This document shows positions 1 through 6,654 of a stretch of 14,904 bases of DNA, one piece after another. Origin of the DNA: Pseudomonadota bacterium (GTDB lineage Bacteria; Pseudomonadota; Alphaproteobacteria; Rhizobiales; Tepidamorphaceae); NCBI GenBank assembly GCA_023435545.1, contig JAEYRQ010000204.1, positions 1-14,904 on the forward strand, given 5' to 3'. The notes under the pieces are model-generated. The model worked only from the letters and a program-made list of their open reading frames with translations, was not told the DNA's origin and did not search any database. A program made the position numbers and the translations under genes. Position 1 is the stretch's first letter. Every line of letters begins with the position of its first letter.

Positions 1-21
1 TTCTACGGTCTTTTGGGGGCC

Positions 22-35
22 GGGGGGGGGGGGGG
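22..35. repeat. 14-base G homopolymer near window edge
   Basis: Fourteen consecutive G residues follow a short G/C-rich stretch (positions 15-21). The run lies just upstream of the first permease gene, where the gap between a binding-protein gene and a dctQ gene would normally be. A G run this long beside a sequence edge may be a sequencing or assembly artefact. It could also be a real tract whose length was miscalled. A TGGCCGGCCA palindrome follows at 46-55. Confidence 0.8.
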
Positions 36-91
36 TGGTTGCGCGTGGCCGGCCAACGCCCATTTCAGAAGCTGCAGGCATCCGTCCCTCG

Positions 92-667
92 ATGTCCAGG
101 ACCACTCACACCACCACCCTCGGCGGGACCGCCGCTGCGGCCTATCGGGCCTATGTCCAGGTGATGCAGGCCAGCGCGGCGTTCGCCGTTGGACTCATCG
201 TCGTCATTCTGACGGCGCAGGTGTTCTACCGATACTTCCTGTCGGGATCGCTGATCTGGGCAGAGGAACTGTCCCGCTGCCTGCTGGTGTGGACCTGCTT
301 CCTGTTCGCCGGCATTGCCTACCAGCGCGGTGAGATGGCCTCGGTTGATTTCTTCACCCGCGACCTGTCACCCCGGCTGCGGCTGCTCGTGATGGTCCCC
401 GCGCTTGCCGGAGCGCTGCTCTTCCTCGGGCTGCTGATCCACTACAGCATCGGCTATGCCGGGCAGAACCGGATGCAGATCCTGCCGGGCATCTCGGTGC
501 CGTGGCGCAGGCTCACCGGCAGCACGTCCGGGTTCTCGATCTACTGGGTCTACATCGCGATCCCGATCGGCCTGAGCCTTCTGTTCCTGCACATGTTGGG
601 CACCCTGATCCGGCTCGTCGGTGAACCGCGCCGTCTGCCCGTCGAGACCGGGGAGAGCCTGTCGTGA
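92..667 (+). CDS. TRAP transporter small permease subunit (DctQ family), module 1
   Basis: This is the four-helix membrane subunit of a tripartite ATP-independent periplasmic (TRAP) transporter. It pairs with the large permease encoded next. The ATG at 92 gives 191 residues. Hydrophobic segments lie near residues 28-48, 58-78, 96-120 and 147-170. The family signature is visible: an FYRYF segment after helix 1 and WAEEL (56-60) before helix 2. The frame stays open upstream to a GTG at 35 inside the G run, but that extension is polar, unlike the family and next to suspect sequence, so I prefer 92. No strong ribosome-binding site precedes it. The loop before the last helix (about 127-147) looks longer than in the two other DctQ proteins here. 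The stop overlaps the next start. The partner dctP gene is presumably upstream, outside the window. The family call is firm; the start is less certain. Confidence 0.88.
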   Translation: MSRTTHTTTLGGTAAAAYRAYVQVMQASAAFAVGLIVVILTAQVFYRYFLSGSLIWAEELSRCLLVWTCFLFAGIAYQRGEMASVDFFTRDLSPRLRLLVMVPALAGALLFLGLLIHYSIGYAGQNRMQILPGISVPWRRLTGSTSGFSIYWVYIAIPIGLSLLFLHMLGTLIRLVGEPRRLPVETGESLS

Positions 668-1944
668 CGATATTCTTCGGCACATTCGCCGGATTCATCC
701 TGCTCGGCATACCGATCGCGATCTCACTCGGCGTCGCCTGCATGGCGCTGCTCTGGGCGACCGGTCATTTCCACATGATGTCGGCCTTCCCGCGCTACAT
801 GGCGGCGGGACTGGACCAGTTCCTGCTGCTGTCGATCCCGCTGTTCGTGCTGACCGGGGCGCTGATGAGCCGCGGGCGGATCACCGAGCGCATCGCGCTG
901 TTCGCGCAGGCGCTGGTCGGCCGCGTTCCCGGCGGTTTGTCGATGGTCGGCATCTCGACCTGCATGTTCTTCGGCAGCGCGGCCACCGCCACCTCGGAGG
1001 CCGCTGCGGTCGGCTCGGTGATGATCCCGGCGATGGACAAGAGCGGCTATCCCCGCCCCTACGCCGCGGCCCTGATCGCCGTCGCTTCGGTCATGGGCTC
1101 GATCATCCCGCCGGCGATCTCGCTGATCGTCTACGGCGCATTGACCGGCACCTCGATCGCGAGCCTGTTCCTTGCCGGCATCGTGCCGGGCGTGCTGATC
1201 GGCGTGTCGCTGATGGTCTATGCCTATTGGCAGGCGGTGCGCCACGGGTATCCGGTCTCCGAGCGGATGGCCTGGCGGGACCGCTTCAGCGCGGTCGCCG
1301 CCGCCCTCCCCGCGGCCATGCTGCCGGTCATCATCCTTGGCGGCATCCTCTCCGGCATCTTCACACCGACGGAATCGGCCGGCGTCGCGGTGCTCTATGC
1401 CCTCGTCCTTGCAGGCGTCATCTACCGCAGCCTGTCGCTGCGCGACGTCTACGACGCGCTGTGGGAGACCGCCTTCCTCACGGCGGGGATCATGATCGTC
1501 GTCGCAATGGCCAACATGGTGGCCTTCGTCTTCGCGATCGAAGGCGTGGCTCAAGCGATCGCCCAGACGATGCTCGGCATCAGCGAGAACAAGTACGTCC
1601 TGCTGCTGATGATCAACATCGTGCTGCTGGCGCTCGGCATGTTCCTGGAGCCGATCTCGATCATGATCCTGATCCTGCCGGTCTTGACGCTGATCGCCAG
1701 CCAGATCGGCATCGATCCGGTGCATCTGGGCACCATCATCGTCCTCAACGTGGTGATCGGTCTGGTCACGCCGCCGGTCGGGCTCTGCCTGTTCATCACC
1801 AGCGCGATCTCGCATGTGCGCATCGAGGAGATCAGCCGCAGGGCGCTGCCGATGATCGGCATCTGCATCGGCGTGCTGTTGCTGATCACTTACGTCCCCG
1901 AAATCCCGCTCTACCTGCCATCCATCTACGCAAGCTACCGATAG
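664..1944 (+). CDS. TRAP transporter large permease subunit (DctM family), module 1
   Basis: This is the roughly 12-helix, ion-coupled transport subunit of a TRAP system, 426 residues long, which is normal for DctM. It starts at a GTG that overlaps the upstream stop in a GTGA arrangement, implying translational coupling with DctQ. Conserved landmarks are IPLF (58-61), GSIIPP (145-150), FTPTES (233-238), GMFLEP (325-330) and the C-terminal TPPVG (369-373). The last of these forms part of the re-entrant ion-binding region in structurally studied homologues. Hydrophobic segments cover nearly the whole chain with no extra domain. It should form an inner-membrane complex with the preceding DctQ and take substrate from an absent periplasmic DctP. 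The substrate cannot be inferred from the permease. Confidence 0.95.
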   Translation: MTIFFGTFAGFILLGIPIAISLGVACMALLWATGHFHMMSAFPRYMAAGLDQFLLLSIPLFVLTGALMSRGRITERIALFAQALVGRVPGGLSMVGISTCMFFGSAATATSEAAAVGSVMIPAMDKSGYPRPYAAALIAVASVMGSIIPPAISLIVYGALTGTSIASLFLAGIVPGVLIGVSLMVYAYWQAVRHGYPVSERMAWRDRFSAVAAALPAAMLPVIILGGILSGIFTPTESAGVAVLYALVLAGVIYRSLSLRDVYDALWETAFLTAGIMIVVAMANMVAFVFAIEGVAQAIAQTMLGISENKYVLLLMINIVLLALGMFLEPISIMILILPVLTLIASQIGIDPVHLGTIIVLNVVIGLVTPPVGLCLFITSAISHVRIEEISRRALPMIGICIGVLLLITYVPEIPLYLPSIYASYR

Positions 1945-1953
1945 GAAGAGACC

Positions 1954-2898
1954 ATGCCGACAGCATCCGCCACACGAGCCCCCGCCGACTGGCGAACCAG
2001 CGACCCCGGCATCGTCGACCGGCTGATGCAGGGCTCGGTCGACCTGCACTGCCACAGCGGGCCGTCCGTCATGAACCGCTACTTCGACCACTACGAAGCG
2101 ATGCAGGAGGCCTCGTCGGCGGGCATGCGCGCGCTGCTGCTCAAGGATCACTGCTATCCGGTGACGCCGGTCACGGCGATCCTCAACAAGCATTTCCCGG
2201 AATACGGGGTGAAGCTGCTCTCCGGCGTTCCGCTCAACAACCCCGTCGGCGGGCTGAACGTCCACGCGGTGGACCACGGAATCAAGCTGGGGGCGGACCT
2301 GATCTGGATGCCGACATACTGCTCGGCAAACCATATCGCCTACCATGCGTCGCACCCGGAGTTCGTCGACCAGTTCCCGAAGATCAAGGGACAGACGATC
2401 CCGCCGACGCCGATCACGATCCTCGACGACAACGGCCGGCTGAAGGACGAGGTGCTCACCATCCTCGATCTGATCGCCGAGGCCGACATCGCCCTGTCGT
2501 CGGGCCATCTCAGCGTGCGCGAGATATTCCCGCTGTTCGAGGAGGCGAAGCGGCGCGGCGTCAACCGCCGGCTCTGCAACCATCCGACCTTCATCATCGG
2601 CGCGAGCCTGGAAGACATCCGTCAGATCGCCGCCATGGGCGTCTATATCGAGCATTCGTCGTGCATGTTCACGCCGGGCTCGAAGTACATGTTCTTCCGG
2701 CCCGAGGAACTGAAGGATCTGATCGAGGCGGCGGGGATCGAGTGGACGATCCTCGGGTCCGATCTCGGCATCTTCGACGGGCTCAAACTGGTCGAGGGAT
2801 CCCGCGCGGTGATCGAGGTGCTGCTCGACCTCGGCTACTCGGAGGCGGAGATCCGCCTGCTGACCGCCACCAACGCGGCGAAGCTGATCGGCCTTTGA
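1954..2898 (+). CDS. DUF6282-type metal-dependent hydrolase
   Basis: This is a 314-residue cytoplasmic protein without a signal peptide. I recognise it as the amidohydrolase-like DUF6282 group, for which I know no defined reaction. Candidate metal ligands are spread as in TIM-barrel metallohydrolases: H32 and H34 in DLHCHSGPS after the first strand, K64 and H66 in LKDHCYP, H185 in SSGHLS, H210 in CNHPTF and D270 in GSDLG. The C-terminal LLTATNAAKLIGL resembles the tail seen in many amidohydrolases. The AGGAAGAG sequence directly after the dctM stop is a good ribosome-binding site for the ATG at 1954, nine bases downstream of that stop. Operon position suggests it acts on the solute imported by module 1, perhaps hydrolysing an amide, lactone or ester. 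That role is inference. A decarboxylase or lactonase of the same superfamily is also possible. Confidence 0.8.
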   Translation: MPTASATRAPADWRTSDPGIVDRLMQGSVDLHCHSGPSVMNRYFDHYEAMQEASSAGMRALLLKDHCYPVTPVTAILNKHFPEYGVKLLSGVPLNNPVGGLNVHAVDHGIKLGADLIWMPTYCSANHIAYHASHPEFVDQFPKIKGQTIPPTPITILDDNGRLKDEVLTILDLIAEADIALSSGHLSVREIFPLFEEAKRRGVNRRLCNHPTFIIGASLEDIRQIAAMGVYIEHSSCMFTPGSKYMFFRPEELKDLIEAAGIEWTILGSDLGIFDGLKLVEGSRAVIEVLLDLGYSEAEIRLLTATNAAKLIGL

Positions 2899-2939
2899 AT
2901 GGCCGGCCTTTCCCCTGCGCAAGAAGATGGGACACCGAC

Positions 2940-3926
2940 ATGCCCACCACCGCCGAGACCGCCGGGCGCGACGACATCGTGGGCGACGGAGCGTTCCGCT
3001 ACCGGGTGCACGACGACTGGGCGAAGCTGCCCGACGGATGGGACTTCCTCGAGGTCGCCGATATCGGCGTCGACCGGAACGACAACGTCTACGTGTTCAA
3101 TCGCGGCGACCATCCGATGATGGTGTTCGACCGCGACGGGAACTTCCTTCGTTCGTGGGGAGAGGGCCTATTCCCGCACGCCCACGGCGTCGACATGGGG
3201 CCGGACGACACGATCTACCTCACCGACGACGGCGACCACACAGTGCGCAAGTGCACGCTGGACGGCAAGGTGCTGCTGGAGATCGGGATTCCGGGTGAGC
3301 CGGCGCCGTTCATGAGCGGCGATCCGTTCCACCGCTGCACGCACACGGCGCTCTCGCCGCGCGGCGACATCTACGTCTCGGACGGCTACGGCAATGCGCG
3401 CGTCCACAAGTTCACCCCGGACGGGAAGCTGGAAAAGTCGTGGGGGGAGCCCGGAACCGACCCCGGCCAGTTCAATCTCGTCCACAATGTCTGCTGCGAT
3501 GCGGAAGGCTGGGTCTATGTCGCCGACCGGGAGAACCACCGCATCCAGGTCTTCAACGGCGACGGCCGGTACGAGACCCAGTGGAACAACATGCACCGGC
3601 CGTGCGGGATGGTGATGGTCGGCTCGATGCAGCCGGTCTTCTATGTCGGCGAACTCGGGCCGATGCTGAGCTCCAACATCCGGATACCCAACCTCGGACC
3701 GCGCGTGTCGATCCTCGACAACGAGGGCAAGCTGCTGGGCCGGCTCGGCGGCTGCTGCGCGGGCCTGAGGGCGAACCAGTTCGTTGCTCCGCACGGTCTG
3801 GCGGTGGATTCGCGCGGCGACATCTATGTGGGCGAGGTCGCCCATACCGCATGGTCCGCGGTCTTTCCGAGTACGCCCCGCCCCTCCCCGGTGCGCACGC
3901 TGCGCAAGCTGGTCAAGATCGACTGA
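2940..3926 (+). CDS. NHL-repeat six-bladed propeller protein, PAL-like
   Basis: This 328-residue protein has no signal peptide. NHL/propeller repeats are visible near residues 41-74, 83-116, 136-169, 183-215 and 286-305, each with a DG.IYV-type strand. From memory, the motifs match peptidyl-alpha-hydroxyglycine alpha-amidating lyase (PAL) closely: FNRGDH (53-58), AHGVD (81-85), YVSDGYGNARV (145-155), YVADRENHRIQVF (193-205) and PHGLAVD (284-290). This places R55, H82, Y150, H182, R197 and H285 at the positions of the PAL catalytic arginines and tyrosine and the three zinc histidines. PAL cleaves the N-C bond of alpha-hydroxyglycine amides, releasing glyoxylate. Two CysCys pairs (185-186, 272-273) are unusual. 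The gene starts 41 bases after the hydrolase, with only a weak AAGAAG site upstream. The frame is open far upstream, but that part is out-of-frame dctM and hydrolase DNA. The cytoplasmic role and true substrate are unknown. It could instead be a lactonase or a non-enzymatic propeller. Confidence 0.85.
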   Translation: MPTTAETAGRDDIVGDGAFRYRVHDDWAKLPDGWDFLEVADIGVDRNDNVYVFNRGDHPMMVFDRDGNFLRSWGEGLFPHAHGVDMGPDDTIYLTDDGDHTVRKCTLDGKVLLEIGIPGEPAPFMSGDPFHRCTHTALSPRGDIYVSDGYGNARVHKFTPDGKLEKSWGEPGTDPGQFNLVHNVCCDAEGWVYVADRENHRIQVFNGDGRYETQWNNMHRPCGMVMVGSMQPVFYVGELGPMLSSNIRIPNLGPRVSILDNEGKLLGRLGGCCAGLRANQFVAPHGLAVDSRGDIYVGEVAHTAWSAVFPSTPRPSPVRTLRKLVKID

Positions 3927-3980
3927 GCGGCGCATCGGCCGGCAGAGCCCGTGCCGCACGGCAAGTCTCGCCGTCGCCCC

Positions 3981-4871
3981 TCAGCCGCCGGCGCTCGCGC
4001 GCAGTTCGTGTTCGAAGGCGGAGGCCAGCATCGACTGGCGCTGCAGGCCTCGGCGGATCAGCACGGCCGGTATGTCGAGCTCGGGGATGATTGGCCTGAC
4101 GATTAGATCGGGAAAGGCGCCGCTGCGGGCGGCCATCCCGTCAACCAGGGCGACGCCCGCGCCCGCGCGGACATAGGCACAGGCGACGAAGGAATGTCCG
4201 ACCTCCATCGCCATCGGCTGGTCGATACCGGCGTCGCGAAAGGCCGTTTCGATGAGGTGGCCGATCGGAAGCGCCGTGCTGAACGAAACGACGGGCAGCC
4301 CCGCGAGGTCGGCGGGGGTGACGAATTCACGCGCGGCCAGCGAATGGCCCGGCGGCAGCACGGCGACAACCGGCACGCGGCAGATCTCTTCGATCTCCAG
4401 CTCATGGTCGGCGATCGGCGCGAATGCCAGCCCGATATCGGCGCGGCGGTCGCGGACATGCTCGGGCACCTCGTAGTTGAGCACGGTGGCGGTGCTGATG
4501 GTTACCGCGGGGTGCGCCCGCACGAAGCGCCCGAGCGCCTGCGCCACCGTCGTTATCGCCAGCGAGGGAATCGCGGCGACGCGGAGCCGCCCGACCTGGA
4601 GGCGCCGCAGATCACCCGCGGCCCGTTCGACATATTCGAGATCTCCCAGGATGCGTTCCACCTCCGGGTAGAGCGACCGGGCTTCCGAGGTCGCGCGCAA
4701 ACGACCATTGGCCCGCTCGAACAAGGCCATTCCCAACTGATCCTCGGCGTGGCGCAGCAGACGCGTCGCCGCTGGCTGGGAAACTCCCAGCGCCGTGGCG
4801 GCGCCGGTCAGGGTGCCGGACCGCATGATCGCTCGAAACACCTCGAGCTGCCGGAGGCTCAGTCGTGCCAT
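3981..4871 (-). CDS. LysR-family transcriptional regulator (divergent to module 2)
   Basis: This 296-residue regulator has an N-terminal winged helix-turn-helix (about 5-64: LRQLEVFRAI, then GAATALGVSQPAATRLLRH) and a periplasmic-binding-like effector domain from about residue 92. The length is typical. It reads away from the module 2 operon and converges on module 1, so module 2 is its most likely target. The 225-base spacer it shares with dctP carries a perfect inverted repeat beginning 15 bases upstream of this ATG. That spacing fits autoregulation as well as control of the divergent operon, as is classical for LysR proteins. The inducer is probably the module 2 substrate or a metabolite of it, but this is inference. 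The start ATG begins directly before the conserved SLRQLEVF segment. Confidence 0.93.
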   Translation of the reverse strand: MARLSLRQLEVFRAIMRSGTLTGAATALGVSQPAATRLLRHAEDQLGMALFERANGRLRATSEARSLYPEVERILGDLEYVERAAGDLRRLQVGRLRVAAIPSLAITTVAQALGRFVRAHPAVTISTATVLNYEVPEHVRDRRADIGLAFAPIADHELEIEEICRVPVVAVLPPGHSLAAREFVTPADLAGLPVVSFSTALPIGHLIETAFRDAGIDQPMAMEVGHSFVACAYVRAGAGVALVDGMAARSGAFPDLIVRPIIPELDIPAVLIRRGLQRQSMLASAFEHELRASAGG

Positions 4872-4886
4872 GACATCAAGCTATGG

Positions 4887-4913
4887 AATGTCCAACTATT
4901 CGCATTGGACATT
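4887..4913. promoter_or_regulatory. Candidate LysR operator: perfect 9-9-9 inverted repeat
   Basis: AATGTCCAA (4887-4895) and its exact reverse complement TTGGACATT (4905-4913) flank a nine-base spacer. The 18-base centre-to-centre distance puts the two half-sites on nearly the same face of the helix, as a dimeric regulator would require. The site is A/T-rich against a G/C-rich background. It lies between the divergent LysR and dctP genes, close to the LysR start. A further TGTCCA half-site is at 4951-4956. This is the best candidate for the binding site of the LysR protein encoded at 3981-4871. Confidence 0.6.
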
Positions 4914-4956
4914 ATCTAGTTCCATTGTCACGATCCAGAGAGATGGCTGCTGTCCA

Positions 4957-4976
4957 GCGCGGCCCACGGTCCGCGC
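4957..4976 (+). other. Small inverted repeat in the dctP leader
   Basis: GCGCGG (4957-4962) and CCGCGC (4971-4976) are separated by eight bases and could form a short RNA hairpin in the module 2 leader, or be part of a binding site. In G/C-rich DNA a six-base match has limited weight. Apart from this, the operator and the ribosome-binding site, I see nothing convincing in the 225-base spacer, and no clear -35/-10 pair. Confidence 0.25.
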
Positions 4977-5082
4977 ACCGACGCTGCATCGCTCCGACAA
5001 TCGGCGCCGCACACTGATCAACGTTGGCGAACGATCGACGCGGCGGGAAATCGGCCTCGGGCCGGGGACCGAAACAAACAAA

Positions 5083-5088
5083 GGGAGG
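5083..5088 (+). promoter_or_regulatory. Ribosome-binding site of module 2 dctP
   Basis: GGGAGG lies eight bases before the ATG at 5097. It is a strong Shine-Dalgarno sequence that fixes the start of the binding-protein gene. The third-module dctP uses the same motif at the same spacing. Confidence 0.85.
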
Positions 5089-5096
5089 ATACCTGC

Positions 5097-6089
5097 ATGA
5101 ACCTTACGCGCCTCACCCTCTGCGGCTGCGCCGCCCTGATGGCTCTGACCGCCCACGCCAGCGCGGAGACCAAGTGGTCGCTGTTCACGCCATTCAACAC
5201 CAATGACAAGCCGACGCAGCTCTATCGAGAGTTCGCCAAGGACGTGGAGGCGGCGACCAATGGTGACCTTGTCCTTGAGGTCTTCTCATCGGGCGAGCTG
5301 CCCTACAAGAATTCCGACATCCTGAAGGCGCTCGCCACCAATCAGATCGAGATCGCCGACCTCGCGATTGGACCGGTCGCCGGAGACGTCCCGGAGCTGA
5401 CCGTCTTCGTCCTGCCGTTCATCTGCACCTCGATGGACCAGTTCTACGGCGCGATCGACGAGGCGCTGCCCCTGTTCGACGCGCGGCTCCAGGACAAGTT
5501 CAAGGTGAGGGCGCTGGCCGGCTGGACCATGCCGCCGCAGCAGATCTGGCTGCGCAACGAGGTCGCCTCGATCGACGACCTGAAGGGCCGCAAGATCCGC
5601 ACCTGGAACAAGATGCAGGTCGACATGCTCGACCTGATGGGAGGCTCGGGCGTGGCGATCACTCCGGCCGAGGTGATCCCCGCGCTACAGCGCGGCGTGG
5701 TCGACGGGGCGATCACCGCCGTAATCCCCGCCTATGACTGGAAGTTCTACGAAGTCGCCGACTACGGCTTCATGCTCAACTTCACCATGACCGACCAGCT
5801 CATCGCGGTGAACGAGGCGGCCTTCGAGGCGCTTTCGCCGGAGACGCAGACGGCACTCTCCGACACCGCCAAAGCCTGGCAGGGCAAGTTCCGCGAGGCC
5901 ATTACGGCGGCCGCCACGGACGCGCAGGACAAGCTGAAGGCCGAGGGCATGACGCTGGTCGAACCCACGGCAGAGGACATCGAAAAGGCCCGCGCCATCA
6001 CACGCCCGATCTGGGAATCGTGGGCGGAGGCCAATGGCGCGGTCTCGGCGAAGCTGCTCGAGACCGTCGCCGCGGCCTGTTCCAACTGA
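5097..6089 (+). CDS. TRAP transporter substrate-binding protein (DctP family), module 2
   Basis: This periplasmic solute receptor has 330 residues. The first 23 form a Sec signal peptide with a hydrophobic core (about 8-19) and a likely cut after AHASA. The mature fold shows family landmarks: FSSGELPYKN (63-72), DDLKGRKIRTWN (160-171) and the PALQRGVVDG segment (195-204). R168 corresponds to the conserved arginine that pairs with the ligand carboxylate in characterised TRAP receptors. The second arginine typical of the sialic-acid/C4-dicarboxylate type, in a GxRxxT motif as in the module 3 protein, is absent. The matching place reads MPPQQIW (145-151). This suggests a different ligand class from module 3. 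A strong ribosome-binding site fixes the start. The gene leads a four-gene operon that probably responds to the divergent LysR protein. The ligand is unknown. Confidence 0.93.
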   Translation: MNLTRLTLCGCAALMALTAHASAETKWSLFTPFNTNDKPTQLYREFAKDVEAATNGDLVLEVFSSGELPYKNSDILKALATNQIEIADLAIGPVAGDVPELTVFVLPFICTSMDQFYGAIDEALPLFDARLQDKFKVRALAGWTMPPQQIWLRNEVASIDDLKGRKIRTWNKMQVDMLDLMGGSGVAITPAEVIPALQRGVVDGAITAVIPAYDWKFYEVADYGFMLNFTMTDQLIAVNEAAFEALSPETQTALSDTAKAWQGKFREAITAAATDAQDKLKAEGMTLVEPTAEDIEKARAITRPIWESWAEANGAVSAKLLETVAAACSN

Positions 6090-6093
6090 CCAC

Positions 6094-6654
6094 ATGGCCA
6101 TGGCCGACCCTGAATCCGGCGGCGAGGCGGTATCTGCCGCCTTGCTGCCGGCCTGGCTGCGCGGTTTGAGACGTCTGCTCGACCTCATCTCGCAGGTCCT
6201 GCTGGCGATCGCCATCGTCGTGCTGGTGCTGATCTTCGTGCTGATGAATACCGAGATCGTCACCCGCTACCTGTTCGGTGCCTCGACCCTCATTGCCGAT
6301 GAGTACACGGGCTACGGCTTCGCCATCGTCATCCTCTCCGGGCTCATGTACGCCCATCGGTCGGGCGCGCTGCTGCGCGTCGACTTCGGCGTCAACCTGC
6401 TGGGCAGCGGCTGGCGGACGGGCGCCCTGGTGCTGGCGAGCCTCGCCAGCCTGGCGCTCGCCTCCTTCTCCGCCTATGCCGGATATCGCGCCTGGGCGCT
6501 GAGCTGGCTGTTCAACTCCAGTTCCTCCTTCACCTCGGCAACGCCCCTGTGGATCCCGCAGATCGCCATGCCGATCGGCTTCGTCCTGCTCGCGGTCTCG
6601 TTCGCCGAGGAGGCCGTCAGCCGCCTCTACGGCGTCGACAGGCGGAGCGCGTAG
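6094..6654 (+). CDS. TRAP transporter small permease subunit (DctQ family), module 2
   Basis: This is the four-helix TRAP membrane subunit, 186 residues from the ATG at 6094, four bases after the dctP stop. A second ATG two codons on (6100) is also possible. A TTG in the same frame at 6034 would overlap dctP and add a charged, proline-rich extension, so I reject it. Hydrophobic segments lie near residues 33-58, 72-90, 108-130 and 150-172. The motif VTRYLFG followed by ADEYTGY (68-74) is the counterpart of the RYF...WAEE signature. Unlike module 3, no hairpin or spacer separates it from dctP, so the receptor and permease are probably made from one uninterrupted message. It forms the membrane complex with the adjoining DctM. 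Confidence 0.92.
   Translation: MAMADPESGGEAVSAALLPAWLRGLRRLLDLISQVLLAIAIVVLVLIFVLMNTEIVTRYLFGASTLIADEYTGYGFAIVILSGLMYAHRSGALLRVDFGVNLLGSGWRTGALVLASLASLALASFSAYAGYRAWALSWLFNSSSSFTSATPLWIPQIAMPIGFVLLAVSFAEEAVSRLYGVDRRSA

Noticed and set aside
724..2922. A 732-residue open minus-strand frame opposite dctM and the hydrolase gene.
   Set aside because: The composition is Asp/Arg/His/Gln-rich without domain motifs, and it lies exactly antisense to two well-supported genes. The same applies to long antisense frames at 5998-6954, 7294-8088, 10504-11892 and 11469-12641.
621..2939. A very long open plus-strand frame that runs through dctM and the hydrolase gene into the NHL gene.
   Set aside because: Its translation here is Arg/His/Pro-rich and low in hydrophobic residues, typical of the shadow frame of G/C-rich genes. 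Only the part from 2940 has recognisable repeats, so the open frame upstream is chance and not a fusion protein.
3927..3980. Possible bidirectional terminator between the convergent NHL and LysR genes (TGCC/GGCA and GCGGC/GCCGC pairs).
   Set aside because: The stems are only four to five base pairs and no T tract follows on either strand, so this is not distinguishable from background in G/C-rich DNA.
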